Part shown: positions 38,302-46,429 of the stretch, one piece after another
How positions within the stretch are numbered: the stretch's first letter is position 1
How the letters are laid out: the number at the start of each line of letters is the position of its first letter
Source of the DNA: Hyphomicrobiaceae bacterium
Lineage (GTDB): Bacteria; Pseudomonadota; Alphaproteobacteria; Rhizobiales; Hyphomicrobiaceae
Length of the DNA stretch: 64,000 bases
Assembly (NCBI GenBank): GCA_030655135.1
Contig: JAURWC010000009.1
Span: forward strand, 248,001-312,000
Reading direction: 5' to 3'
Program-made: the position numbers and the translations under genes
Notes under the pieces: model-generated
Seen by the model: only the letters and a program-made list of their open reading frames with translations
Told to the model about the DNA's origin: nothing
Database searches by the model: none

Positions 38302-38883
38302 ATGTCTGATATTTCTGTCATGACAGAAATATCAGTCCAGAAGCAACCCGTCTCGCCGGCGGTGGAGCGTTTCATCCTGCAATGGGGCGATATGGGCGAG
38401 GCCTGGGGCGTCAACCGCTCCGTCAGCCAGATCCACGCGCTGCTCTACGTCGCCGAAAAACCGATGACGGCAGAGGACATCGCCGGCGTGCTGGCCATGG
38501 CCCGCTCCAACGTCTCCACGTCGCTGCGCGAACTGCTGGGTTGGAGCCTCATCAAGCGCGTGCCGGTGCTCGGCGACCGGCGCGACTACTATGAAGCCGA
38601 AGCCGACATGCTGGAGATGATCCGCCGCATCGCCGTGGGCCGTAAGGCGCGCGAGCTCGATCCGGCGCTCGCCACCTTGCGCGAATGCGTTGCCGAAGCC
38701 GAGCGCGATCGCTCCATCTCGCCGACGGCAAAAGCCCGCTTCAAACAGATGCTCGACGTCATGGAGGGCGTCGACCGCAGCTTCGCCGAAGTCATGCGCC
38801 TGCCCTCTCCGGTGCTGTCTCGCCTGATCCGCATGGGCGGTGCCGTGGCCCGGCTGGTCGCGCCGGCTCGCAAGAAGGGGTAA
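38302..38883 (+). CDS. GbsR/MarR-type winged-helix transcriptional regulator
   Basis: The protein is about 193 residues with an N-terminal winged helix-turn-helix (LYVAEKPMTAEDIAGVLAMARSNVSTSLRELLGW; about 40-75) and a long helical C-terminal half. This is the GbsR-like MarR subgroup. Start codons at 38302 and 38320 are both possible; the second lies in the centre of a 30-bp palindrome. The DUF4166 gene follows after 4 bp and is probably controlled with it. Confidence 0.87.
   Translation: MSDISVMTEISVQKQPVSPAVERFILQWGDMGEAWGVNRSVSQIHALLYVAEKPMTAEDIAGVLAMARSNVSTSLRELLGWSLIKRVPVLGDRRDYYEAEADMLEMIRRIAVGRKARELDPALATLRECVAEAERDRSISPTAKARFKQMLDVMEGVDRSFAEVMRLPSPVLSRLIRMGGAVARLVAPARKKG
38306..38335. 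promoter_or_regulatory. Perfect 30-bp palindrome over the regulator gene start
   Basis: The half-site CTGATATTTCTGTCA is followed directly by its exact reverse complement. The palindrome spans the first codons of the regulator gene and contains the alternative ATG at 38320. It is very probably the operator for autoregulation, but an mRNA hairpin hiding the start is also possible. Confidence 0.75.
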
Positions 38884-38887
38884 TGCC

Positions 38888-39559
38888 GTGTCACGAGCAT
38901 TGGCGCTGAAGATTGCCAGCGAAGAGGGCCAACGCCCGCCCGCAAGCGACGCGCCGGTTTCCGATTTGCGCTTCCGCGCACTCCTCGGCGATTGTGCCTG
39001 GCAACAGCTGCCACACCAGGTGCGCCGCCGCTTTGAAAAGTGTCTCGCAACAGGCGACGTCGTCTTGTACCGCGGACACGTCGTCTCAACGGACATGTCG
39101 TGGCTCGGTCGCGTGCTGTCGTGGCTCACGCGACCTATCGGGGCGCCGCTGCCGACGATGAACGGAGCCACCGGGCCTGCCGTCGTAGCCGTCACCGAAG
39201 ATCGCGCTCTCGGCGGCCAGCGCTGGCTGCGCATTTACGAACGCCCCGGCCGCAAGCCGCAGATGATCCAGTCGACCAAGCGCTTCCGCGGCGAGACCGG
39301 TCTGGAGGAATACGTCGGCGCCGGCATCAGCATGCAGCTGGTCCTCAGCGTGGAAAACCGCGCTCTGGTCTTTCGCTCGCGCCGCTACCTCTTCGAGGTG
39401 GGACGCCTGCGGTTCCCGATTCCCGCGCTGCTGTCACCAGGCGCCATGGCAATCGTGCACACGCAGGAAGGCGACGGCAGCTTCTCATTCCGCCTGACGC
39501 TGCGGCACGCTGTGTTTGGCGAACTCCTGCACCAGCTCGCCCTCTTCCGTGACGTGTAA
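38888..39559 (+). CDS. DUF4166 domain protein
   Basis: The product is about 223 residues and starts at GTG 38888, just 4 bp after the regulator stop. The family-type segments FRALLGDCAWQQLPHQVRRRF and RPGRKPQMIQSTKRF fit DUF4166, whose function is unknown. No signal peptide or membrane segment is clear. Operon context implies control by the GbsR-like regulator. Confidence 0.8.
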   Translation: MSRALALKIASEEGQRPPASDAPVSDLRFRALLGDCAWQQLPHQVRRRFEKCLATGDVVLYRGHVVSTDMSWLGRVLSWLTRPIGAPLPTMNGATGPAVVAVTEDRALGGQRWLRIYERPGRKPQMIQSTKRFRGETGLEEYVGAGISMQLVLSVENRALVFRSRRYLFEVGRLRFPIPALLSPGAMAIVHTQEGDGSFSFRLTLRHAVFGELLHQLALFRDV

Positions 39560-39574
39560 GCGCAAACATTGAGT

Positions 39575-40018
39575 TCAAGCCCTAGGTCCACCGTCCGGCC
39601 AGAATTCGCGCATGACCAGATAGGTATATGACGCCGTCCAGCCGATGAGGATCAACCCGACCACCGCTTCGACGCCGGCCAGCAGCCGCATCAATCCGAC
39701 GGGAAAGCCGGATGCCGTGCCAAGCGACGTGTAGGACTCCACGGAAATATACAGCGCGGTCGCGAACGTCACGCTGCCGCCCGACGCCGGCGTGTCGAAC
39801 TCAAAGAAGCACCAGAATGCGATGGCAAAGAGCACCACTTCCAGCAAATGCGCGACAAGCGCCGAGCAAACAACGAACAGCGCCTTCTGCCTCGGACGCA
39901 CTGACAACCGCGGCAGCGCATAGGACAGCGCCCGCAGCGCCTCGTAGTGCAGCAGGATGCTAGCCAGCGAGAAGATGGCGATGACCGCCGCGACGAGCAC
40001 GACTTCAAGCAGATTCAT
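39575..40018 (-). CDS. Two-TM ion channel-like membrane protein
   Basis: This 147-residue protein has an N-terminal membrane segment, a second at about 48-70 and a third at about 115-137. A pore-loop-like segment (YISVESYTSLGTASGFP) precedes the last. This is the ion_trans_2 arrangement, but the filter reads TSLGT rather than TVGYG, so potassium selectivity is doubtful. It is convergent with the DUF4166 gene. Confidence 0.7.
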   Translation of the reverse strand: MNLLEVVLVAAVIAIFSLASILLHYEALRALSYALPRLSVRPRQKALFVVCSALVAHLLEVVLFAIAFWCFFEFDTPASGGSVTFATALYISVESYTSLGTASGFPVGLMRLLAGVEAVVGLILIGWTASYTYLVMREFWPDGGPRA

Positions 40019-40177
40019 CGGTCTCGTCTACCATGTGGCGCGCCTGTCCTGGCGGCTCAGGACGATACGTCGTAGGAACAGTTCGCGGACCCGCCGCGAC
40101 ATCAGACTCCGCTCGAACAGGGCGGCCCGTTGCCGAGCCCAGCTTACCAAGATCAACCCTGTCACGAGGGAGCACTA

Positions 40178-40405
40178 ATGCCAGCGCAGTCACGCTGTAA
40201 AGCCTGTGAACGCTTCGAGGCCCGGCATGAGAACTTCTGCCGCGTCTGCGGTTTCGAGTTCCGGCCGGACGACGACGCCCCGAACGCCGCCACCGGGATT
40301 GCCTATGTGTCGGCGGAGAAATACTGCGGACACTGCGGCTGCACGCGCGGCAACTGCCATTGCGATGAAGTCCCAGCCTCCGGTCAGCTCACCGGCGCCG
40401 CGTGA
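40178..40405 (+). CDS. Small zinc-ribbon-like protein
   Basis: This 75-residue protein has two CxxC knuckles (SRCKACERF, NFCRVCGFEF) and a second cysteine cluster (YCGHCGCTRGNCHC). It probably binds one or two zinc ions. The function is unknown. The ATG at 40178 follows an AGGGAG ribosome site. Its end overlaps the convergent gene at 40384 by 22 bp. Confidence 0.6.
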   Translation: MPAQSRCKACERFEARHENFCRVCGFEFRPDDDAPNAATGIAYVSAEKYCGHCGCTRGNCHCDEVPASGQLTGAA

Positions 40406-40686
40406 TAACGAAACTGGCGCTCGAAATGGTCTTCCCAGCCGACGACCAATTCGCCCGCGACAGGCACATTGGCGGCATCGATACGCTGGAAGCCTTCGAG
40501 CCCGTGAAGGAGCACGGCATGCGGTAGCTCGGCGATCAGTCGCGTCTCGTCTGGCGTTTCGACGGCCAGCAACAACATGTTCGATGGGCTACCCATGGCC
40601 CTGAACATTTCCGCGAAGACGCCTTGCACGCGGTCGCAGCTATCTTCTGCTGCGCCAGGAAAGACACGTTGGGCCCAGATGCTCAT
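40384..40686 (-). CDS. Conserved hypothetical protein, 100 aa
   Basis: The protein starts MSIWAQRVFPGAAEDS and has no signal or membrane segment. I recognise no domain. The start at 40686, after GGGGAA, is preferred to a longer frame that would run through a palindrome at 40728-40745. The function is unknown. Confidence 0.55.
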   Translation of the reverse strand: MSIWAQRVFPGAAEDSCDRVQGVFAEMFRAMGSPSNMLLLAVETPDETRLIAELPHAVLLHGLEGFQRIDAANVPVAGELVVGWEDHFERQFRYHAAPVS

Positions 40687-41120
40687 GTTGAAGTTCCCCG
40701 TTTCTTTGTTGGTGGAGCCGTCGATCCTGACCTCAAATGAGGTCACCGATTGGCCGCACGGGGGCAATCGTATGGTATTGCAATCACACGCGATTACAGT
40801 CTGTAACCGTTGCCGCGAAGCCGCCGGTTGCTTGGGCATGTGCCGCAAAATGCGCCGGAATCGGCCGGCTTCCGGTGAGATTTGCAACAAGCGGTTCATG
40901 CAGGCCGGCGCGATCGCCCGCTCAGGCCGGCAATCAGGCGTCCAATCGAGTGTTTCCCTTGCGCCGGTGCGGGCTCTCGGTTATTCAGACCGCCTTCCAG
41001 CAGCGGTGATTTGGCCACTCGGCGTCAGCGCGCTGGAACTAGCGCTTCGCGCCAGCGGCCCAGCCGCAGCCCTTTGGGTGGCCGCAAACGACGCGCTAGT
41101 GAGCCCGTCACGACAGGCTT
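40687..41120. other. 434-bp gap before tRNA-Ser
   Basis: No convincing gene is seen on either strand. The only clear element is the palindrome at 40728-40745. Confidence 0.5.
40728..40745. promoter_or_regulatory. 18-bp palindrome, candidate operator
   Basis: TGACCTCA and TGAGGTCA are exact inverted halves around AA, 42 bp upstream of the 100-aa protein gene (40686, minus strand). The position fits an operator over its promoter. Confidence 0.45.
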
Positions 41121-41210
41121 GGAGAGGTGGCTGAGTGGTTGAAAGCACCGCACTCGAAATGCGGCATACGGGCAACTGTATCGGGGGTTCGAATCCCTCC
41201 CTCTCCGCCA
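41121..41210 (+). tRNA. tRNA-Ser (anticodon CGA)
   Basis: Acceptor GGAGAGG pairs with CCTCTCC, followed by the G discriminator and an encoded CCA (41208-41210). The anticodon stem CCGCA/TGCGG encloses loop CTCGAAA, giving CGA. The long variable arm (CATACGGGCAACTGTATC) marks class II, and the T-arm is GGGGGTTCGAATCCC. Accessory genes begin immediately downstream, so the 3' end may be an integration site. Confidence 0.97.
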
Positions 41211-41400
41211 ATTGCACACCATAAATAATGTAATATTTTCAATTAATTAGCGAGGGCGCTGAACAGGCAGTTGACACAGTCAGCGTAATAAGTTGACACA
41301 CGCGGCCCCTTACACGCTTCAGCCTTGCGCTAGAAGTGCTTCGTTTTCAGTTCCGCAAATTTCGAACGAGACGATTTCGTGACCACACCAGCTTGGACGG

Positions 41401-41901
41401 ATGCGGACACCGAACAGATGTTCGCTAACATCGGGGCGGTACCTCCTTACGTTCCAATTGATGGAGGGCAAGCTCGATCAGATTTTGCTGCTGGGCTGGG
41501 GCCACGAAAATTGGACTGGATCGCAGCACCGACTAGCCGCGATGTCCAACTACGACAAAGTGAAGGCCGCAAAGAAGATGGTGCTGGAAAGCGACGACTT
41601 CGCACGCGTGCACACTAGACCGGAGTGGTGCACCGCCTTTAATGAGCTGATACAACGGCTTCATTGCGAACGAGAATTTCGCAACTCTCTGGTGCACTCT
41701 GAATACCTGTTCCACTTTGTCGAGCTGGGACACCCACCGATGAAATCTGATCGGAGGCGAAACGGTCGCGTCGTCGAATTTGACAACACTGATTTTTCAA
41801 ATGACTTGCAGGAAAAGTTCATGCTCCGGCTCGGAAAGCTGTCCATGGACGTGAACTTCACTCATGTGCAGCTCGTGGCCGATTACAAAGCTGCTTGCTA
41901 A
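41401..41901 (+). CDS. HEPN-like small protein upstream of a GHKL ATPase
   Basis: The protein is about 166 residues, largely helical, with an RX4H motif RNSLVH (Arg94, His99) inside CEREFRNSLVHSEY. That is the catalytic signature of HEPN RNases. The in-frame ATG at 41461 (MEGKLDQILLLGWG) is another possible start. The +1-shifted frame from GTG 41379 reads VTTPAWTDADTEQMFANIG and would join this frame smoothly if one G were removed from the run at 41433-41436. The N-terminus may therefore be frameshifted. The HEPN call is from the motif and helical look only. Confidence 0.55.
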   Translation: MRTPNRCSLTSGRYLLTFQLMEGKLDQILLLGWGHENWTGSQHRLAAMSNYDKVKAAKKMVLESDDFARVHTRPEWCTAFNELIQRLHCEREFRNSLVHSEYLFHFVELGHPPMKSDRRRNGRVVEFDNTDFSNDLQEKFMLRLGKLSMDVNFTHVQLVADYKAAC

Positions 41902-41951
41902 CAACCTCGACGACTGTGTTTCTTGATCCTTATCATTTTTAAGGGGACCAT

Positions 41952-43712
41952 ATGCCTCCAAAGCCAGCGTTCTTCGGCGTCAGCCCACGCCTAGCTGTGC
42001 TTCTAGGGGAAAGCTACCGGTCGGCCGAACTGGCTCTCAAGGAGCTGGTCGATAATGCATGGGATGCCAATGCTGGGACAGTAGACATCTCTATTCCGTC
42101 GGCCCTGACGAAAGACGCGAAGATCGTCATTGCCGATACCGGAGAGGGCATGTCGAGGGAACAAGTTGAGGGTCAGTACCTACGCATCGCGCGCGACAGG
42201 CTGAAGGAACGTGGGACACGAACCGGTCCTCCGTTCAACAGACAGGTCAAGGGTCGAAAGGGAGTCGGAAAATTCGCCGGCATCGTCATTGCTGAAGTGA
42301 TGGACGTTGAGACCCGGCAGAAGGGCAAGGTGTCTCGCTTCAGAATAGACCGCACGGCATTGGAGCAGTCGTCTGGCGACATCTTCAAGATCGAGGTCGA
42401 CATTGAGACGACCGATTGTGATCCGACAGACAGCGGGACGACGATCACGTTATCTCATCTCGCGCAGACGATCAATTTTCCAACGCCCGAATCCCTGAGA
42501 CATGCACTCGCGCCCGATTACGGGCGAGAAGAGCGCTTCGCGGTTTTGGTCAACGGCAATCGCCTCGACCACATGCAGATGAACGGTCATAAGGCGTCCT
42601 TGGATTTGCCGATGCCGGGCGTCCCCGATGTTCGTCTCGAACTAGTAATTGGAGACAAGCGCCTTCCCAAGGATATGCAGGGCGTAGTCGTCAAGGTGAA
42701 GGGCAAAATTGTCGGGCGGCCACGCTTCTTCGGTCTAGAGCAAGACGAGACCGTCCCTCCGAGACTGCTACACACAGTCTCTGGCGTGCTCTACGCTGAT
42801 GACCTTGAAGACGAGGCCTCACGTTCTGGTTGGACGGACCTGAACGAAAGCGAGAAGCGGGTTCAGATCGTCTTCGCACAGGCCGCAAGTATCCTGAAGG
42901 AGCAGCTCAACCTCGTATATCGACAGCAGATGTCCGCTGCCCGTGCGCGCTTCATGAAGAAATACTTGGCACGCTTGCGTGAGCTGCCAGAACACAAGCG
43001 AGAGTTCGCGAAGCGCGAGCTGGAGAACATCGTCACCAGGTATCTTGGCAACGACGAACGCACGGCTGACGCGATTGAATTGATGCTCAAGGGTTTAGAG
43101 CAGGATGAGTATTGGGCCGTGATGAACGCCCTCATCAATGCCAACCCCGCAGACATCGCTACCGTGGCTGAAGCCCTGTCGCGTTTTGGTGTAATCGACC
43201 TAGCGATGGTGGCTCGCGGGACCAAAGCTCGCCTCGACGCTCTAGAGTCGATGCGCATCCTCGCTGGCGACATGGACACACTCGAAATCAGGATGCACGA
43301 AACGATCAAGGGCAATCTGTGGATTTTCGGATCAGACTACGCGCTACTATCCAGCAATCAAGCGCTGCAAACAATTGTCCCTAGAGCGCTATCGTCTCTC
43401 ATGTCTACGAAGGACGCCTCGAAGCGTCCTGACCTGCTGCTGCTCTCGATGTTCAAAGATAGACACTTGCTGGTCGAGTTCAAACGTCCATCTGAAACGC
43501 TGGACGAAACGGATAGGGCACAAGCTGAAAAGTATCGTCGGCTGTTAGCGCCGTATGTCACCCCGGTTGAGATTGTCGTCCTCGGCGGCCGAAGAGTTAA
43601 GGACATGCCTCAAGAGTTTGAAAACGGCACCGTTAAGATGTTGTCATACACCGAACTGCTGAGCAAAGCGGAGAGTGAGTTGCGGTGGCTCCTGACGGAA
43701 CTTCGCAAATAA
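41952..43712 (+). CDS. GHKL (Hsp90/MutL-type) ATPase with C-terminal PD-(D/E)XK nuclease-like domain
   Basis: The protein has 586 residues. The N-terminal Bergerat fold has all three boxes: ELVDNAWDA (31-39), DTGEGM (62-67) and GRKGVGKFAG (101-110). A helical middle (about 300-450) follows. The C-terminal domain reads KRPDLLLL (Asp494), then LLVEFKRP (Glu509, Lys511), then QAEKY; this is the PD-(D/E)XK pattern as in DUF4263/Shedu nucleases. AAGGGGA precedes the ATG. It is 50 bp after the HEPN-like gene, so the two are probably one operon. A defence role is inferred from architecture and island location. Confidence 0.75.
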   Translation: MPPKPAFFGVSPRLAVLLGESYRSAELALKELVDNAWDANAGTVDISIPSALTKDAKIVIADTGEGMSREQVEGQYLRIARDRLKERGTRTGPPFNRQVKGRKGVGKFAGIVIAEVMDVETRQKGKVSRFRIDRTALEQSSGDIFKIEVDIETTDCDPTDSGTTITLSHLAQTINFPTPESLRHALAPDYGREERFAVLVNGNRLDHMQMNGHKASLDLPMPGVPDVRLELVIGDKRLPKDMQGVVVKVKGKIVGRPRFFGLEQDETVPPRLLHTVSGVLYADDLEDEASRSGWTDLNESEKRVQIVFAQAASILKEQLNLVYRQQMSAARARFMKKYLARLRELPEHKREFAKRELENIVTRYLGNDERTADAIELMLKGLEQDEYWAVMNALINANPADIATVAEALSRFGVIDLAMVARGTKARLDALESMRILAGDMDTLEIRMHETIKGNLWIFGSDYALLSSNQALQTIVPRALSSLMSTKDASKRPDLLLLSMFKDRHLLVEFKRPSETLDETDRAQAEKYRRLLAPYVTPVEIVVLGGRRVKDMPQEFENGTVKMLSYTELLSKAESELRWLLTELRK

Positions 43713-43729
43713 CAGTCATCAATCGAGTG

Positions 43730-44047
43730 CTACAATTTCACGGGCATTGCCTCGTTCGCCAACTGAAGTCGCCGCTCAGGGCGAAGCGAGTTGAACGCCT
43801 CTTCCGACATACCGTGGAAAGCCGCCACCGAAGTGCGAGCTTCCTCAGGCTTTGGGTCCATGGTCCACTTGTTGGCACGCCTAAGCTTTGCCATCGACGA
43901 CTCCTTGAAGTTCGGCGTCATGTTGTACGACCGTTCGGGCGCGCGAGGCTCCTTGATGCGTCCCTCCTCGATGGCCTTGTCGCGGTACATCTTGTCGAGC
44001 TGTGCGAGGACAGCCAGATTGTGTTTGCGCTGCTCGTCGTCCGTCAT
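43730..44047 (-). CDS. Hypothetical protein, 105 aa
   Basis: A charged cytoplasmic protein (MTDDEQRKHNLAVLAQLDKMY, then ERSYNMTPNFKESSMAKLRRANKWTM-type stretches) with no recognised domain. A strong GGAGG site precedes the ATG. It is convergent with the GHKL ATPase gene, 17 bp away, and follows the 178-aa gene in the same direction; both are probably cargo of the integrated element. Confidence 0.6.
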   Translation of the reverse strand: MTDDEQRKHNLAVLAQLDKMYRDKAIEEGRIKEPRAPERSYNMTPNFKESSMAKLRRANKWTMDPKPEEARTSVAAFHGMSEEAFNSLRPERRLQLANEAMPVKL

Positions 44048-44072
44048 GTTAGTTCCTCCGTTCTATATGCCG

Positions 44073-44609
44073 TCAGCACGGCTGTTGCAGTTCATGTACG
44101 TAGTTTAGGTCCACACGCGGATGGGCGTGCGCGATCCCGCGATCCTCACGGTAGCGGCGCAAGTAACGGCGCATGCCGTCTTTGAACTCATGGAACCGCG
44201 CCAATCCTAGACGTTCGCGGATATTGACTTCGCGTGCGCCACGCGTCGTGCCGTTGTGCCCGATGCACTGGAACGGCACGAGCGAGGTTTCGTCGTACGA
44301 TGCGATTACGAGTGCCTTGCCGTACAGCCGCCAGTCAGCGGCCAGCTCTTCGACATCAGGCGCGATCAGCATTCGTGGATCAATCACACGCTTCTTCGGC
44401 CCGTACAGCGCGTAAACGGTCACGGCGTGTCCATCCGCATCAATGTCGGGCACGACCCAACATGGCAATGCGTTCCCGACGATGCTCGTAAAAAACGGCA
44501 CGTAGGATTGGGCGTCGACCAATTCGTTGAAGGCCGCGTACGCGAGGCTCTTCGACCATGGCTCGCCGGCCCAACTAATGGCACCGGCTACGTTCGTCCT
44601 GAAACTCAT
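44073..44609 (-). CDS. Hypothetical protein, 178 aa
   Basis: A soluble protein without signal peptide. Segments such as GNALPCWVVPDIDADGHAV and YGPKKRVIDPRML are coding-like, but I recognise no family. It is first in a two-gene unit with the 105-aa gene (25 bp apart). An AT-rich region with TATACT and a GTTATA/TATAAC inverted repeat lies about 115 bp upstream and may hold the promoter. Confidence 0.55.
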   Translation of the reverse strand: MSFRTNVAGAISWAGEPWSKSLAYAAFNELVDAQSYVPFFTSIVGNALPCWVVPDIDADGHAVTVYALYGPKKRVIDPRMLIAPDVEELAADWRLYGKALVIASYDETSLVPFQCIGHNGTTRGAREVNIRERLGLARFHEFKDGMRRYLRRYREDRGIAHAHPRVDLNYVHELQQPC

Positions 44610-45058
44610 CCTACAACCCTCGTTCGCTTGATCTGATGGACGGTGGGGCGGAGCGCTTGGCCTCGGCAGCGTTGAAGCGCAGCGGCTTCAGACAACCCCA
44701 CCGTCCTGACAAGTCATATGGTCGTTATAGTATAACGTTACAAGGGGTGGATGGGCGATTATTTCGCCTTTTAGCTCGATTTTCTGCGGTGAGCGCGCAT
44801 CCGGGATGCAAACCGTCGCCGAACAAAAACGGACCTGGGTTGGCCAGAGTGCAGCCCCGTACCCGGTACCCGTCATGGGACCCCGCCAGCCATCCAGCGG
44901 CGGTGCCGAGGCGCAGAAATGCGGCGTGTGAGATTGGCGGCCGACGCGCCAATCGGCAAGCTGGCAAAGCATCCGACGAACCATCGTCATGCTGCGAGAC
45001 GATCAACGAGCGACTCGTGCCTTGCCGACTGTAGATGCCGAAGCGGCTTGTTTGCCGT
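44610..45058. other. 449-bp gap in the integrated element
   Basis: No supported gene. It contains a 13-bp inverted repeat, GTTATA-G-TATAAC, at 44724-44736 in an AT-rich pocket. That would suit a promoter or operator for the minus-strand pair at 43730-44609. Confidence 0.45.
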
Positions 45059-45751
45059 CTACGCAGCGACGAAGTGCGCTTGAGCGGTGATGGCCATGCG
45101 ACGCAAGCAGCGCGCAACTGCGTGGTGGGTCACGGTCACACCACGTTGGGCGAAGTGTCCAGCGATCAGCCTCGTGCTGTAGCCCTGGCCCTTGAGCTTG
45201 CGGACCTCGTCCAAGATCGCATCGTCTGCTTCGACGAAGCGCTGTCCGTCACGCTCGATCCTGGTGTAGCCGAACGGCGTATTGCCCCCCATGTACCGGC
45301 CCTGCTTCGCGAGAGAAGCTTTCACTTCGACTATGCGTTCGCGCGTACGCGACCGTTCAAAGGAAGCGACGGACGACATCAAGCTGAAAACAAGTTCGCC
45401 AACGCTGTCGCCAGAGACGAAGCCGCCAACATCTTTTAAGTAGAGACTGATGCCTTGCCGTTTGAAGCCGGCCAGGGTGGCCAGCGCGTCGCTGGTGTTT
45501 CTGAACATGCGGTCAAGACGTAAGGCGACTACCACTTGCCCCTGTCTCACTTGGGCTAGCAGCTTGGAGCCCTCAGGACGGGCGGCGAAAGCTTTGGAGC
45601 CACTCACGCCTTCCTCTACGTAGATGTGCGCTAGCGCGAGACCTTCGAGCTTGCAGATTGCCTCGATCAGCTCTCGTTGGACGACCAAGGATTCGCCGTC
45701 GCGGACCTGGGTTGCTGTACTAACTCGGATGTAACCAATAGCGCTGCGCAT
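45059..45751 (-). CDS. Serine recombinase (resolvase/invertase family)
   Basis: This 230-residue site-specific recombinase has catalytic Ser in AIGYIRVSTATQ, the conserved Arg region VVALRLDRMFRN, the helix FSLMSSVASFERSRTRERI, and a C-terminal DNA-binding HTH (ILDEVRKLKGQGYSTRLIAGHFAQRG). Its size is that of small resolvases/invertases, not large phage integrases. CAGGAG before ATG 45751 fixes the start. It probably mobilises or resolves the element that holds the VapE and primase genes. Confidence 0.92.
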   Translation of the reverse strand: MRSAIGYIRVSTATQVRDGESLVVQRELIEAICKLEGLALAHIYVEEGVSGSKAFAARPEGSKLLAQVRQGQVVVALRLDRMFRNTSDALATLAGFKRQGISLYLKDVGGFVSGDSVGELVFSLMSSVASFERSRTRERIVEVKASLAKQGRYMGGNTPFGYTRIERDGQRFVEADDAILDEVRKLKGQGYSTRLIAGHFAQRGVTVTHHAVARCLRRMAITAQAHFVAA

Positions 45752-45889
45752 GCCATGCTCCTGATGCATAACTGTATAGTCGCAGTTTCCGTCGCGCTGT
45801 TCCAGCGGCAAAGACAATATTGGTAAATCAATACGGTACTTTATGCGCCTTGTTGCCGTTGAAATTATACAACTCGTTGCCATATATAC

Positions 45890-46429
45890 ATGGCGTTCGC
45901 AATTGTTAACCAATATGGACTTAATAGCGTGAGTAAAAGTGCAGTAAAGTTCGACTTTGATGCCCTCGCCGCCGCGTTGGGCGTAGATAGGTCAACGCTG
46001 CCCTCAGCAGAGGTTGGGAAGGCCATCGCTCAGCCGCGCGCGGCAGGACCGCTGGTGATTTTCTCGCCTCTGAGCGATGCGGATTGGGCCGTCTTGAGCA
46101 CACTTCTTCCGAAGCTTCCCGTCGCGAAGCCCGATGTCGATTATCGAGACCGTGATTTCATCGATAGCGTGTTGTGGTGGATCGCAGCCCGCGAGAAGGG
46201 GCTTGGCTGGGGCAAGCTTCCGATGCGGTATTGCCCCGCAAGCTCTCGGGAACATCGTTTTCGCCGGTGGAGCTTGCTGGGATATTTTCAGGATTTGTAT
46301 CGGGCCATCGAGCACCGTGATGACCTCTCGCCGACCCTACGTCACGCATTTAAGCGGATCGCGCGAGATGCGGATATTCGCCGCGAACGTGCTGTCGCCT
46401 CGCGCGAGCGACTGACGGGCGCCCGCTGA
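45890..46429 (+). CDS. Standalone DUF4096 (IS5-type transposase N-terminal domain) protein
   Basis: In this 179-residue protein the middle part (about 58-145: FSPLSDADWAVLSTLLPKLP, FIDSVLWWIAAREKGLGWGKL, FRRWSLLGYFQDLY) matches the DUF4096 domain found at the front of IS5-family transposases. No DDE catalytic domain follows, and the C-terminus is charged. It may be a repurposed DNA-binding protein or an IS remnant. A GTG at 45929 is an alternative start. It is divergent from the recombinase gene. Confidence 0.65.
   Translation: MAFAIVNQYGLNSVSKSAVKFDFDALAAALGVDRSTLPSAEVGKAIAQPRAAGPLVIFSPLSDADWAVLSTLLPKLPVAKPDVDYRDRDFIDSVLWWIAAREKGLGWGKLPMRYCPASSREHRFRRWSLLGYFQDLYRAIEHRDDLSPTLRHAFKRIARDADIRRERAVASRERLTGAR

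Noticed and set aside
41270-41299. Two GTTGACAC copies 22 bp apart just after tRNA-Ser, considered as integrase arm sites
   Set aside because: Only two short copies are present and there is no tyrosine integrase gene to use them; one may be a chance -35 hexamer.
44636-45034. Open frames of 100-132 codons on both strands in the gap before the recombinase gene
   Set aside because: They overlap each other on opposite strands, lack ribosome sites, and show no conserved-looking sequence.
45059-46429. Intact IS element formed by the serine recombinase and the DUF4096 protein
   Set aside because: The genes belong to unrelated families, are divergent, and no terminal inverted repeats were found around them.
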